Part shown: positions 26,599 through 35,768 of the stretch, in pieces | Layout of the letters: each line of letters starts with the position of its first letter | Numbering within the stretch: position 1 is the first letter of the stretch | Origin: an uncultured Lactobacillus sp. | GTDB lineage: Bacteria > Bacillota > Bacilli > Lactobacillales > Lactobacillaceae | Assembly: GCA_905204935.1 (NCBI GenBank) | Contig: CAJLBJ010000010.1 | Location: 1 to 58,494 of the forward strand | DNA length: 58,494 nt | Direction: 5' to 3' | Notes under the pieces: generated by a model | Databases searched by the model: none | Seen by the model: the letters and a program-made list of their open reading frames with translations, nothing else | What the model was told of the DNA's origin: nothing | Made by a program: the position numbers and the translations under genes

Positions 26599-26883
26599 GA
26601 GGCTGGAAAAAAACTCAGCTTCAATAAAAAAAGGCTCACGTCAAAAAATTTGGCGTGCGCCGAGTACACGTTAGAGGTGAAAAAGCAGTCCGAAATGAAC
26701 TAGGATTGTTGTTTCTGGCGATTAACATATCAAAATTATGGCATTTATTCCAAAAAAGAGGGATAAAATCCCCAAAAAAACGAACCAAAAATAGACATAA
26801 TAGAAAAATAGCTGATCAAATTTCATTTTTAGAAATTCAATCAGCTATTTTTATGTCCAGACTGGTACTTTTTTCCCAGCCTC
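26599..26883 (+). mobile_element. IS1182-type deletion derivative (copy 1)
   Basis: About 60 bp of the IS left end (GAGGCTGG, then the AAAAAGGCTCACG arm of its hairpin) is joined directly to the last part of the transposase gene. The join lies at the shared sequence TTTGGCGTG. The transposase C terminus reads FGVRRVHVRGEKAVRNELG. The right end closes with TTTTTTCCCAGCCTC, the inverted repeat of the left end, preceded by a long bidirectional terminator hairpin (arms AAAAATAGCTGAT and ATCAGCTATTTTT). The element ends 6 bp after the stop of the CPBP gene. It cannot encode a transposase. Confidence 0.85.
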
Positions 26884-26889
26884 CTTTCG

Positions 26890-27840
26890 TTAATGCATCA
26901 TATTTATCGTTGTCAAACCTGCAAACATCACCATTGTTATCACGATAATAAACAATAACATCGGCAAGTTAAAAATAGCACGCTCAATGTAGCCTGGACG
27001 AATCTTGTTTTGTGCCAACCAATCCTTGATAGTTTGTCGTTCGCTGTACAATAAGACAAGCGCACACACGCAAGCTGCAAGATTTATCACTAGATTAATG
27101 TATTGTCCAAAATTACCCCAGTGGTTATTTAAAAAGTCACTCACACCACCGATGACAAAGTTATTGCAAAAATGCAGTGCAATCGACCAGACAATCCCAT
27201 AATTATACGCTACATAACCTAAAATCAACCCTACACAAAAGGCAAATGGCGTTTGCATAATATTAGCATGCATCAAGCCAAACATTGCCGCTGAAACAAC
27301 GATTGCTAACTTAGCTCCATATTTTTCTAGGCTACGTAACAAATAACCTCTAAAAACCAATTCCTCACTGATTGGCGCAAGCAAGGCACTATATGCTAGC
27401 ATCGACCAGGTTGTCCCTGAGCTAACCGCTTGTTTAAGCTGTTCTAGCGCACTATAGCCAAATAAGTTTAGCACCATTTCAATCACACTATCAAAAATCC
27501 CTAGCAAGAGCTGGATTAAAATAAAGGTGACCACCAACGTGAAAAAGGAAAATTTCGTCATCTTCACTCTTCCTGGTGCCAAAATCTTTTTTTGTAGCTG
27601 GGGCGACACATACGTCCAAACAAAAAATAATGAGATTGCTACCGCCCCAAAATATGGTAAGCCTGAGTTTTTGACTGCAGCTACATTACTTCCGCTTAAC
27701 CAAGCATGGTTGACCATAAATTGGCTAATCAACAACGCTCCTACCTGGAAGGTAACCCAATAAATCAAGATAGTCTTGGTTACTTTACCAATTGTTTGAT
27801 TGTACTCTTTAAACTCCCCTAAGTTCCAATCATCTTTCAT
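26890..27840 (-). CDS. CPBP family intramembrane metalloprotease (CAAX/Abi type)
   Basis: A 316-aa membrane protein with about eight helices. The three motifs of the family are EELVFRG, FGLMHAN and HFCNN, giving the Glu-Glu, His and His/Asn metal ligands. In lactobacilli relatives include bacteriocin self-immunity proteins and prenyl-protein-protease-like proteins; nothing nearby indicates a bacteriocin. It follows the deoxynucleoside kinase by 21 bp and is the last gene of the unit, with an IS remnant supplying termination. Confidence 0.88.
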   Translation of the reverse strand: MKDDWNLGEFKEYNQTIGKVTKTILIYWVTFQVGALLISQFMVNHAWLSGSNVAAVKNSGLPYFGAVAISLFFVWTYVSPQLQKKILAPGRVKMTKFSFFTLVVTFILIQLLLGIFDSVIEMVLNLFGYSALEQLKQAVSSGTTWSMLAYSALLAPISEELVFRGYLLRSLEKYGAKLAIVVSAAMFGLMHANIMQTPFAFCVGLILGYVAYNYGIVWSIALHFCNNFVIGGVSDFLNNHWGNFGQYINLVINLAACVCALVLLYSERQTIKDWLAQNKIRPGYIERAIFNLPMLLFIIVITMVMFAGLTTINMMH

Positions 27841-27861
27841 CTAATCCCACCTTTCGTTTAA

Positions 27862-28599
27862 TTATTTCAGTAAATCAAGATGTTGTTGTTTCAATGTTTC
27901 AACTTGTTGTTTGCTTAGCTTACCCATTTGATACAAGGTATCTTCAATTTCTTCTAAGACAACAATCCGGTCGTTTAAGTTCGTCACAAAATCATACTTA
28001 TCCCCGTCTATGATTAAAAGTGGCGAAGCATTGTATTCTTTCATCCAGATATCATAATGCTTTAACAAGCGATGGTAATAATCGATTAAAGATGGATCTT
28101 TTTCAATCAATTCATAACTGCGCCCTCTTTTTTCGATTCGCTTAAGCATTGTTTCATATGAAACTTTAATCGTAATCATCAAATCAGGTGATTTCTTTTG
28201 TGCCGCATATGGTAGTTCTTCCATCATATTGGCTAGCAAGCTCTTGTAGATCTGGTATTCTACTTCAGTCGCATTGCCCATCTCGGTATTCATCTTCATA
28301 AAGATCTCGTCTTCATAAATCGAACGATCCAAGATGTTATTATCTGCTTGCATCGCTTCTTTAATCATCGCAAAACGACGATTTAAAAAGTATGTCTGCA
28401 ACAAATACGCATACGGATTAGTCGCATCTTTTTGTCCGTTTGCCCGCTTTTGGGCCGCTAATTCGTTACCCTTATAAAACAACGGTAACACCGGATTATC
28501 CTTAACCGGTTCGTAATAAGCTTTGGTTCCTAATTCATTAGCTAAAATCTCGGTTAGACTTGATTTGCCTGAACCGATGATGCCAGATAGTGTGATCAA
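27862..28599 (-). CDS. Deoxynucleoside kinase (dAK/dGK family)
   Basis: Salvage kinase phosphorylating deoxyadenosine/deoxyguanosine. P-loop SGIIGSGKSS at residues 5-14, the DRS motif in ILDRSIYEDE, and the KRGRSYE lid are present. Length 245 aa. The start is unclear: TTG at 28597-28599 is taken, with AAGGG rather far upstream; an ATT codon just before is the only other option. Such kinases are common in lactobacilli, which rely on nucleoside salvage. Confidence 0.87.
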   Translation of the reverse strand: MITLSGIIGSGKSSLTEILANELGTKAYYEPVKDNPVLPLFYKGNELAAQKRANGQKDATNPYAYLLQTYFLNRRFAMIKEAMQADNNILDRSIYEDEIFMKMNTEMGNATEVEYQIYKSLLANMMEELPYAAQKKSPDLMITIKVSYETMLKRIEKRGRSYELIEKDPSLIDYYHRLLKHYDIWMKEYNASPLLIIDGDKYDFVTNLNDRIVVLEEIEDTLYQMGKLSKQQVETLKQQHLDLLK

Positions 28600-28626
28600 A
28601 ATAACTGAAACATCCCTTCTATTCGC

Positions 28627-29892
28627 TTATTTGTAAAAAGTATCGTTAACCGCATTAGCAATCGCAATCTTAACATGTGCAAATGACAAGCCACCTTGAA
28701 TGTACAAGGCATATGGTGGACGTAACGGACCATCAGAGGAAAGTTCGATAGTCGACCCTTCCACAAAACTGCCTGAAGCCATGATAACCTTGTCTTCATA
28801 CCCATCCATGTAACTTGGTTCTGGATCAACAAAGGCATTCATTGGTGAATAATGTTGGATTGTCGCACAGAATTTCACCATTGGTTCTTCCTTGCCAAAA
28901 GCAACGGTTTGCACGATATCAGAACGTGGTGCATCCCATTTTGGTGAAACTTCCATACCCATCTTTTCAAGCAAGGCTGCCGTAAAGATCGTACCTTTGA
29001 TAGCTTCACCGGTTGTATGTGCCGCCATGAAGAAACCTTGGTAAAAATCACGCAAGTAAGCATAGGTTGCCCCTTCGTATTTACCTGCACCTGGCACGAT
29101 TAAACGTGCGCCAGCTTGGGCAATCAAGTCTTTGCGTCCTACAATGTAGCCACCTGATTTGGCAATACCTGCACCGGCGTTTTTGTAAAGCGAACCAGCC
29201 ATCAAATCAGCTCCATAAAAAGTTGCTTCCTCTGTTTCGGAAAATTCGCCATAACAGTTATCGATAAAGACTACCGCTTCTGGGGCTACTTTTTTGGCTA
29301 ATTCAATCATCGGCTTGATCTTTTCAATCGTAAACGTATCACGGGTTGCATAGCCACGTGAACGTTGGATTGCGATAACTTTGATTGTTTTGTCTTCTTT
29401 TAAGACCTTTTCAACTGTGGCATAATCAACGCTACCATCTTCTAATAGTGGAGTGTAGCGAAACTTGATGCCATATTCAAGCATTGTGCCTGGATTATCA
29501 CCTGCTACCCCGATGACTTCTTGAATCGTGTCATAAGGCATCCCCGTCATATAATACAACGTGTCTCCTGGACGCAAGCATGAAAAAATAGCGGTCGAAA
29601 TCGCATGTGTACCCGAAGCAATATGGGGGCGCACGATTGCATCTTCTGTCTTGAAGTATTCAGCATAAATCTTTTCTAATTTATCACGGCCACGATCATC
29701 ATAACCATAACCAGTTGAACCCACTAAGTCTTCTTCAGCCACATGATTTTCTCTAAACAAGTTTAACACCCGTTGTTGATTGTGCAAAACTTGATCATCG
29801 ATTTCTTTGATTCGTGGTGCAATTTGTTGTTCAACTTCTTGAATTTTTGTTTGTAAATCTTTAGGAAAATGTTCCATCCATGTTGGCATCAT
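28627..29892 (-). CDS. PLP-dependent YnbB / methionine gamma-lyase-like protein
   Basis: A fold-type I PLP enzyme of 421 aa, a family also annotated as aluminium resistance protein. The VGSTGYGYDDRGRD block, PHIASGTHAI and FIDNCYGEF are typical. The likely PLP lysine is in GSLYKNAGAGIAKSGGYI; most relatives read GSLIKNPGGG, so the loop around the lysine is altered. ATG at 29892 has GGAGGA 8 nt upstream. In Firmicutes it usually sits near glutamine synthetase; here it lies between ornithine decarboxylase and the nucleoside kinase. Reaction uncertain. Confidence 0.85.
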   Translation of the reverse strand: MMPTWMEHFPKDLQTKIQEVEQQIAPRIKEIDDQVLHNQQRVLNLFRENHVAEEDLVGSTGYGYDDRGRDKLEKIYAEYFKTEDAIVRPHIASGTHAISTAIFSCLRPGDTLYYMTGMPYDTIQEVIGVAGDNPGTMLEYGIKFRYTPLLEDGSVDYATVEKVLKEDKTIKVIAIQRSRGYATRDTFTIEKIKPMIELAKKVAPEAVVFIDNCYGEFSETEEATFYGADLMAGSLYKNAGAGIAKSGGYIVGRKDLIAQAGARLIVPGAGKYEGATYAYLRDFYQGFFMAAHTTGEAIKGTIFTAALLEKMGMEVSPKWDAPRSDIVQTVAFGKEEPMVKFCATIQHYSPMNAFVDPEPSYMDGYEDKVIMASGSFVEGSTIELSSDGPLRPPYALYIQGGLSFAHVKIAIANAVNDTFYK

Positions 29893-29937
29893 TACCACAG
29901 TCCTCCTCCATTTTTTATACCATTCTTTATTGTATCA

Positions 29938-32046
29938 TTATTTGTCCAAGTTCAAAGGTAAAACTTCTGCTTGTACGTGGATTTTTTTGGTAGCATCCGT
30001 AAAATAGTGTACCCCTTGGATTTCAGGAACAAAACCATCGAATCTTTCCATCGCTCCTACCAAAACTTGGAAATACTTTTGGTCGATGGTTTGCCAACGC
30101 TCACCAGGCGCAACAATAAAGACTCCCGGTGGATATGGCAAGGCTCCTTCTAGCGCAATTCGTCCAACCACATCTTCTAACGCACATAACTCACTGTCAT
30201 TTTGCATGAATGCACGATCAGCTTTGGCCGGCGTTTGCACGTAATCTTGCATATTTTCTTTTGCAAAGAGACGTTGTTGCAACCTAAACGTCTTATTTTG
30301 ACTATAAAAAGCATGCATCTCATCACATAATTGTTGAATAGTGTAGCCTTGATAACGTTTGGCATGCTGACTAGCCAATAACGGTAAAACCTCGCTCAAC
30401 GCTGCATCCTTAAAATACAACTCTTCAAACCTTAACAACGCATCTAATAACACATCTAGATCTTGCTTGGTATCACCTGGTGTCAATAAGAACAACAACG
30501 AATACAAGTCGTCTTTGCCCTTTAAGATATTGTTTTCGCTTAAATATTGTGCCACAATCGGGCCTGGAATGCCTTTGGTGGTGTATTTTTCGTTGACCAC
30601 ATCTACCCCTGGTGTACAAATTGTCAGCTTAAACGGATCAAGCCGTGCTTGGTGTGGGGCAATATGTTTAAACCCATGCCACTGTTGATTTGGTTTGAAA
30701 TCCCAACAAGTCGGATCACTTGCTAATTTGGCTGTGGAAACTTGTTGCCAAGAAGTCCCGTCAATTTCTTTTGGAACAAACGGTACAAAAAGTTTAGATT
30801 TTTGTAAGAGTTGCTTACGCCAATCTATACTTAGCTCCAATAGTTCTTGCCAAGCTGTCTGATTGGCTTTTGAGCCTGCTAAATAAGCATTAACCGTCAA
30901 AGAAGCGTATAACGGATAGGCATAACTAGACGTTACATACTTAAGATATGCATTGTTGAAGTGCTTGTGATCGACATAGCGTTTTTGGCCTTTTAAATGT
31001 GCATCTTTTTTTAGAATTTGGGAGGCTTGCCCCATGCCTGCTTGTTGTTTATGAATCGATTGTGTCACTAAAATTCCTGGATCATCTGGGCCATAAGTTT
31101 TGTTTAAGGCTGCTAAATCAGCCAATAATGGGCTAAACTGCTCATAACCACCCCAAGCACAGTCAAACAAGACATAATCACATAAATGCCCAATCTTGTC
31201 TAAAATCCATTTAGCAGAATAAAACAAGCCATCATACGTCTCTAATTGTAAAACCGCTAGCCTAAAAGGGCGCTTTTTTGTAGCCTTATCCGGTGCAACT
31301 TTTTGGATTTGTTTGCGCAAATAATCCTCGTTTAAATACTTAGGTAACATCTCGCCAATCAATCCTAAAGCATTGCGGTCGGTAGGCACATAAACTGGTG
31401 TTGCCTTGTTCATGATCAAGGCACTGTTGTATAAAGATTTGTGATTATTGCGATCAAACAAAACTAAATCGCCCTCACCTAGCAATGCACTTGCGCAAAT
31501 CGTGTTGGCGCTTGTCGTACCATTCGTGCAAAAATAAACTTTATCGGCCCCATAAACCTTAGCGGCGTGTTGTTGTGCATCTAAAGGTGTGCCTTGATGC
31601 GTCATCGTATCACCCAATTGCGCAACCGTATCGCTTGTATCAGCGTACAACATATTATCGCCAAAAAATTCTTTAAATACTACACCAGCCGGATGCAAGT
31701 TATAATACTGACCGTTGTGATGTCCTGGTGTCGTAAAACTTATCGGTCGCTCCTTGGCAAAAGCAATCAAATCTCGCAAAAATCCTGGTACATTTTGTTC
31801 TTCATAGTGTTTAGCCGCCTTAGCTAGGTTAGCTGCATCATTTTTTGGTTCACCTGTCAGCAATACAATTGGCACATCTAGCCTTGCTTTTTGACATAAT
31901 TCTTGCGCCAATTGTTGTTCTTTAACCGTAACTCCTAAGGCCGCTAGTGTTGCTAAATTTAACTCTGCACTCAAAGCTACTGCTTGATATTCTTTAGGAA
32001 CACTAGCTAGCATCGTAGCTGGCACGGCAATTTTTAATATCTTCAT
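29938..32046 (-). CDS. Ornithine decarboxylase, large PLP group III type
   Basis: Converts ornithine to putrescine, an acid-resistance reaction known in wine and food lactobacilli. The 702-aa protein has an N-terminal wing domain and the PLP core: SFTTPGHHNG, TSDTVAQLGD, CTNGTTSANT, VLFDCAWGGYEQF (Asp295) and VTQSIHKQQAGMG with the PLP lysine at 333. Ornithine is favoured over lysine or arginine by overall resemblance to Lactobacillus ODC. The ornithine/putrescine antiporter that usually follows is absent; the next gene is YnbB-like. Confidence 0.88.
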   Translation of the reverse strand: MKILKIAVPATMLASVPKEYQAVALSAELNLATLAALGVTVKEQQLAQELCQKARLDVPIVLLTGEPKNDAANLAKAAKHYEEQNVPGFLRDLIAFAKERPISFTTPGHHNGQYYNLHPAGVVFKEFFGDNMLYADTSDTVAQLGDTMTHQGTPLDAQQHAAKVYGADKVYFCTNGTTSANTICASALLGEGDLVLFDRNNHKSLYNSALIMNKATPVYVPTDRNALGLIGEMLPKYLNEDYLRKQIQKVAPDKATKKRPFRLAVLQLETYDGLFYSAKWILDKIGHLCDYVLFDCAWGGYEQFSPLLADLAALNKTYGPDDPGILVTQSIHKQQAGMGQASQILKKDAHLKGQKRYVDHKHFNNAYLKYVTSSYAYPLYASLTVNAYLAGSKANQTAWQELLELSIDWRKQLLQKSKLFVPFVPKEIDGTSWQQVSTAKLASDPTCWDFKPNQQWHGFKHIAPHQARLDPFKLTICTPGVDVVNEKYTTKGIPGPIVAQYLSENNILKGKDDLYSLLFLLTPGDTKQDLDVLLDALLRFEELYFKDAALSEVLPLLASQHAKRYQGYTIQQLCDEMHAFYSQNKTFRLQQRLFAKENMQDYVQTPAKADRAFMQNDSELCALEDVVGRIALEGALPYPPGVFIVAPGERWQTIDQKYFQVLVGAMERFDGFVPEIQGVHYFTDATKKIHVQAEVLPLNLDK

Positions 32047-32089
32047 CTGTTTATCCTTCCCTTTTATCTTTGGCTTAATTATAATAACA

Positions 32090-32118
32090 AAAATACGCAG
32101 TGAAAAGACTCACTGCGT
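32090..32118 (-). terminator. Terminator of the larR-larB operon
   Basis: ACGCAGTGA (32095-32103) and TCACTGCGT (32110-32118) form a perfect 9-bp stem; in minus direction it is followed by ATTTTTG. Confidence 0.85.
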
Positions 32119-32129
32119 AAGAAAAAACA

Positions 32130-32795
32130 TTATAATTGATTAATCATACTTGCATTATAGGCTGCTCCAAAACCATTATCTATATTAACAACACTAACAC
32201 CACTAGCACAACTATTTAACATAGACAGTAATGCTGCCATTCCGTTAAAACTTGCTCCATAGCCCACACTCGTTGGCACTGCAATTACAGGTTTATTTAC
32301 TAAGCCCCCTACAACACTTGTTAATGCACCTTCCATTCCTGCAACAACAATTACAACTTTAGCATTACGAATAACGTCTAATTTAGCCAATAAGCGATGC
32401 AACCCTGCAACACCCACATCATAAACTTCTTCAACTTTGTTTCCAAATACTCGTGCACAAAAAACAGCTTCTTTTGCAACAGGCAAATCACTTGTACCTG
32501 CTGTTACCACACAAATATAATCCTTAGTTTTTTCTTCAAATTCTCCTAAAAATGCACATTGTGAACAATCATCATATATAACACTTGGTAGTATTTTCTT
32601 AATCGTTTTAGCTTTATGTTTATCTACCCTTGTAGCTAACGCGTTTTGTCCATTTTCATGCAATACTTGCATAATTTCAATAATTTGTTCTGCCGTCTTT
32701 CCTTGACCAAAAATAATTTCTGGATAACCATTGCGACTTTGACGTGTTATATCTACTTTAGCTTGTCCAATATCTATAAACTCTTGTTTTTCCAT
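32130..32795 (-). CDS. larB: LarB, pyridinium-3,5-biscarboxylic acid mononucleotide synthase
   Basis: First step of nickel-pincer cofactor synthesis: carboxylates and hydrolyses nicotinate adenine dinucleotide. The 221-aa protein has the N-terminal [20 protein letters not shown] motif and a PurE-like C-terminal domain ([36 protein letters not shown]). Its ATG overlaps the stop of the upstream larE paralogue (TAATG). In L. plantarum larB follows larA; here it closes the divergent minus-strand operon. Confidence 0.95.
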   Translation of the reverse strand: MEKQEFIDIGQAKVDITRQSRNGYPEIIFGQGKTAEQIIEIMQVLHENGQNALATRVDKHKAKTIKKILPSVIYDDCSQCAFLGEFEEKTKDYICVVTAGTSDLPVAKEAVFCARVFGNKVEEVYDVGVAGLHRLLAKLDVIRNAKVVIVVAGMEGALTSVVGGLVNKPVIAVPTSVGYGASFNGMAALLSMLNSCASGVSVVNIDNGFGAAYNASMINQL

Positions 32796-33613
32796 TATTT
32801 AACACTTCTTTTCTGAATTTGATTCATATTACCTGTATGATAGCCTCGCAAACTTAACATTACATCTAAGCATCCAAAACTACGAAATGCTTGATCTACT
32901 TGATTCATAAAATCTATATCAAAAAAATTAGCTCTCATTTGCGAGTCTACCTCAATACATGCACGATAGTTCATCAATCGTACTCGCAATTTGTCAAATC
33001 CAAATTGATGTAAATAATCTTCACACTGTCTGATTAACTCAAGTTTCTCCTCTGTAATAGTTTCATTACATGGTATTCTTGTTGCCAAACATCCACTAGA
33101 TGGCTTATTCCATAATTCACATCCCCATTTTTTCAACTGTAACCGAATTTCACTTTTATGCCATCCACATTCTTCAAGTAAAGATATAACCCCTAATTCC
33201 TGTAAAGCTTGCATTCCTGGGCGATAATCTAAATGATCATCTGCATTTGTACCATCAATCACATTTTTTATTCCTGCTTGATGTGCAATTTCAAAAATAT
33301 GATTAAAAATATAATGTTTGCAATAATAACAACGTTTTGGACCGTTTTCGATGAACTCTTTTGTTTTAAAAACATCTAGTTTGATTCTTTTTAAAGGTAG
33401 GCTTGTTTGTTTAGCAAAACGCAAAACATCATCTTGATCATTTGTGCAGATAACTGCAGCATCAACATGTATTAATAATGTCTGATCAGGAATCGTTTTT
33501 TGGCAAAGCAATGCCAAAAACGTACTATCAACTCCACCAGAATATGCAATCGCCACTTTCCCTAATTTTTTTAAAACTTGTTTAGTATAAGTTAATTTTT
33601 CTTCTAAATCCAT
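32795..33613 (-). CDS. LarE paralogue of the three-cysteine, [4Fe-4S] type
   Basis: PP-loop sulfur-insertion enzyme for the nickel-pincer cofactor. Residues 25-31 are SGGVDST. Cys95 and Cys98 (KRCYYCKH) together with Cys175 (PSSGCLATR) are the three cysteines that in other LarE proteins hold a [4Fe-4S] cluster, which can donate sulfur catalytically. DGTNADD and YRPGMQAL are the substrate-site blocks. It is 272 aa and overlaps larB. The second LarE in this operon lacks the first two cysteines. The ATG has AGAAGG almost in contact, so translation may be weak or coupled. Confidence 0.9.
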   Translation of the reverse strand: MDLEEKLTYTKQVLKKLGKVAIAYSGGVDSTFLALLCQKTIPDQTLLIHVDAAVICTNDQDDVLRFAKQTSLPLKRIKLDVFKTKEFIENGPKRCYYCKHYIFNHIFEIAHQAGIKNVIDGTNADDHLDYRPGMQALQELGVISLLEECGWHKSEIRLQLKKWGCELWNKPSSGCLATRIPCNETITEEKLELIRQCEDYLHQFGFDKLRVRLMNYRACIEVDSQMRANFFDIDFMNQVDQAFRSFGCLDVMLSLRGYHTGNMNQIQKRSVK

Positions 33614-33687
33614 CCTTCTCAGCTTTGAAGCTTTACTCCTCTCATTATGGGCAGAATTTCTCTTAATACTAAGTTCATTGGTAATTT

Positions 33688-33966
33688 TTAGCTTATTTTT
33701 TGAATAAATCTAGTTAATTGATCTTTTACATCAGTACAATCTATATGATTTGGTAAAGCTAGTAAATGTAAAACTTCTTTTTCAATTTCACTAAACTCAT
33801 CTAATTTTTTAAGAAGCACTTGCTTTTTTTCTTGCGATAAAATATTAGCTTCTTGGCGTACTAATAAACTAGTCTGATATGCTTGCATTAAATAAATACG
33901 ACATGTTTCCTTTTCATAAACTGCTTCCCTGGCATTCTCTAATTGAATTAACATTTGTTCAAACAT
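33688..33966 (-). CDS. Unknown 92-aa protein inside the lar operon
   Basis: I do not recognise this protein. It is mostly charged alpha-helix with coiled-coil-like segments (about residues 35-70, rich in K, E and L), two cysteines (CRIYL, DCTD) and no signal or membrane segment. It has a strong AAGGAGAG site 8 nt before the ATG, lies 22 bp downstream of larE and 74 bp upstream of the second larE, on the same strand. This makes it a real, co-transcribed gene. A role in cofactor synthesis or in choosing between the two LarE proteins is only a guess. Confidence 0.7.
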   Translation of the reverse strand: MFEQMLIQLENAREAVYEKETCRIYLMQAYQTSLLVRQEANILSQEKKQVLLKKLDEFSEIEKEVLHLLALPNHIDCTDVKDQLTRFIQKIS

Positions 33967-33988
33967 AATTTTTCTCTCCTTATACGAG

Positions 33989-34813
33989 TTAATTACTCTT
34001 TTTTATTTCTAAAGATTCATTCATTCTTCCTGTTCGAAAAGGTTCTACATCAAGAGTCACATATTCAAATCCAAATTCACGTAATTTTTTTGCAATTCTT
34101 TCTCGTTTTTCCCATGCAACCATTAAATCTTCTTCAGGCAATTCAATACGTGCTAAATCTTGATGGGCACGTACACGAACAGTTTTAAACATAAACTCGT
34201 CACGTAAATACTTCTCACTTGCGAAAACCCGTTGAATCACATCATGAGTTAATCTTGTTCCATATGGAAAACGTGAAGCTAAACTACAAGAAGCTACCTT
34301 GTTCCAGTTACTCAAATTATGTCTTTGTGCTAATAGACGAACTTCATTTTTATATAGCTTGACCTGTTGTAAAAGACTTAAAATCCCCTCTTCATCACGT
34401 GCTTTTAATCCAGGTCTAAAATCACTTTCATCATCCATTATCATGCCATCTAATATATTTTCATATCCCTCTTTATTAACATGTTTTTTTATTGTCTGAT
34501 AGAGTAATTTTTTACTGTAATACCAGCTTTTAGGTGTATTCGCGACAATTTTAGGCTCACGTAATTCACTCATTTCCAGTCCTAAAACTTGCGACCCCAT
34601 TTTATCTGCTATATCAATGGCTAAATTAAACTCTTCATCTGAAAATAATTCAGAATTGACAATAACCGCTAACACATTAGATTCTCCTAGTGTTTCTAAA
34701 GCTACTTTTAGCAAATAAGTACTATCAATTCCACCAGAATACGCAATTGCTACCTTTTTTAAAGTACACAACTTTTCAATAAGATGTTGTTCTTTTTCCA
34801 ACATTTCTTGCAT
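33989..34813 (-). CDS. larE: LarE, ATP-dependent sacrificial sulfur transferase
   Basis: Activates the pincer precursor with ATP and gives up the sulfur of one cysteine. Numbered from the ATG at 34813 (GGGAGAG upstream), the sacrificial cysteine falls at 176 in NWNKVASCSLASRFPYG, the same number as in L. plantarum LarE. PP-loop SGGIDST is at 26-32. Where the iron-sulfur type has CYYC, this one has WYYS (97-100). Identity to the L. plantarum protein is high across DGMI, DFRPGLKARDEEG and the C-terminal FRTGRMN. Self-inactivation means each molecule works once. Confidence 0.95.
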   Translation of the reverse strand: MQEMLEKEQHLIEKLCTLKKVAIAYSGGIDSTYLLKVALETLGESNVLAVIVNSELFSDEEFNLAIDIADKMGSQVLGLEMSELREPKIVANTPKSWYYSKKLLYQTIKKHVNKEGYENILDGMIMDDESDFRPGLKARDEEGILSLLQQVKLYKNEVRLLAQRHNLSNWNKVASCSLASRFPYGTRLTHDVIQRVFASEKYLRDEFMFKTVRVRAHQDLARIELPEEDLMVAWEKRERIAKKLREFGFEYVTLDVEPFRTGRMNESLEIKKSN

Positions 34814-34915
34814 AATTTCACTCTCCCAATAAATCGCTAAACTAATGATGGATATTAGTATATGCAAAACTATCTTTAAAAAAAATAACGATTATTGTCA
34901 TCATTTGCTACCAAT

Positions 34916-35584
34916 TTATTGTGCTTTATATTCTTGCAATGCTTCTATGTTTTTGATAATAATTTTTTGTTTGTTGACTTCAATAATTTCTCCTTGTTTC
35001 AAATCATGCATTATTCGATTAACACTATTTCGTGTTGAAATACCACAAAATCCAGCTATATCCTCATTAGTTACACAGAAATCAATTAAAATACTTCCGT
35101 TTTCTTGTTTCTTCCCAAACAAAGCAACTAATTTACAAAGTAGCGCACAAACCGCTCCTTTTTTACCATTCATTGTCATAGTCTGTAAAGTTTCAATATA
35201 AATCGATAATTTTTTACGATAATAATCCCTCACATAATCTTGTAACTTTTGGTCAGCTTTTACATAGCGCCAAAATTCAGTACGTGGCATACGATAAAAT
35301 ACAGCTTCTTCACTTTCAATTCGAATATTAAAGGGTGAAGAAGTATATTTTGATACTTCATCTTTTAATAGCGAAATTACATCCGGTGCAGTGATATACG
35401 ATAAATTAAATTCTCGTCCATCTAGCAAAATAACACTAATTTTAACAATACCTTCTTTTAATATATAAACGTATGATTCATCTAGTCCATGGTATGCCAA
35501 ATATGTGTGTTTTCTTTTGGAAATAATTGGTACATGCTTGTTTTCTAAAAATTTAATCAAATAATCTATCTTATCCTCTGACAT
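34916..35584 (-). CDS. larR: Crp/Fnr-family regulator LarR
   Basis: Transcription activator of the lar genes, thought to respond to lactate isomers. A cNMP-type beta-barrel occupies about residues 20-120 and a Crp HTH about 150-215 (TNEDIAGFCGISTRNSVNRIMHDL). No Cys cluster for oxygen sensing is seen. It is divergent from larA; palindromes in the shared promoter are likely targets. In this genome larR is followed by larE genes and larB rather than by a nickel ABC transporter. Confidence 0.88.
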   Translation of the reverse strand: MSEDKIDYLIKFLENKHVPIISKRKHTYLAYHGLDESYVYILKEGIVKISVILLDGREFNLSYITAPDVISLLKDEVSKYTSSPFNIRIESEEAVFYRMPRTEFWRYVKADQKLQDYVRDYYRKKLSIYIETLQTMTMNGKKGAVCALLCKLVALFGKKQENGSILIDFCVTNEDIAGFCGISTRNSVNRIMHDLKQGEIIEVNKQKIIIKNIEALQEYKAQ

Positions 35585-35674
35585 TTTTACTACGCTACCC
35601 CTTTTTACAATTATTAACTTACATTAGTTTTCATACGCGTTTACAAATTTACTCTATTATTTTTCAAAAAACAA

Positions 35675-35751
35675 TAACATTTGTTACTAACAATCGTGTT
35701 TTCGTTAATATACTTTTTTAGTATATACTACCCTTTGTTAAAAATTTAACA
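35675..35751 (+). promoter_or_regulatory. Divergent larA/larR control region with palindromes (Lar-box candidates)
   Basis: TAACA-TT-TGTTA (35675-35686) is centred about 40 bp before the start expected from TATACT at 35709-35714, the class II position for a Crp/Fnr activator. TTGTTA-C-TAACAA (35681-35693) overlaps it. A 16-bp element with 7-bp arms TGTTAAA/TTTAACA (35736-35751) lies just before the larA ribosome site. Confidence 0.6.
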
Positions 35752-35768
35752 CTTAGGAGATGTAAGAA

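Noticed and set aside
26655..26948. A 97-codon plus-strand frame that looks like a gene
   Set aside because: Its beginning is the transposase C terminus of the IS remnant and its end is antisense to the CPBP gene; it has no start signal of its own.
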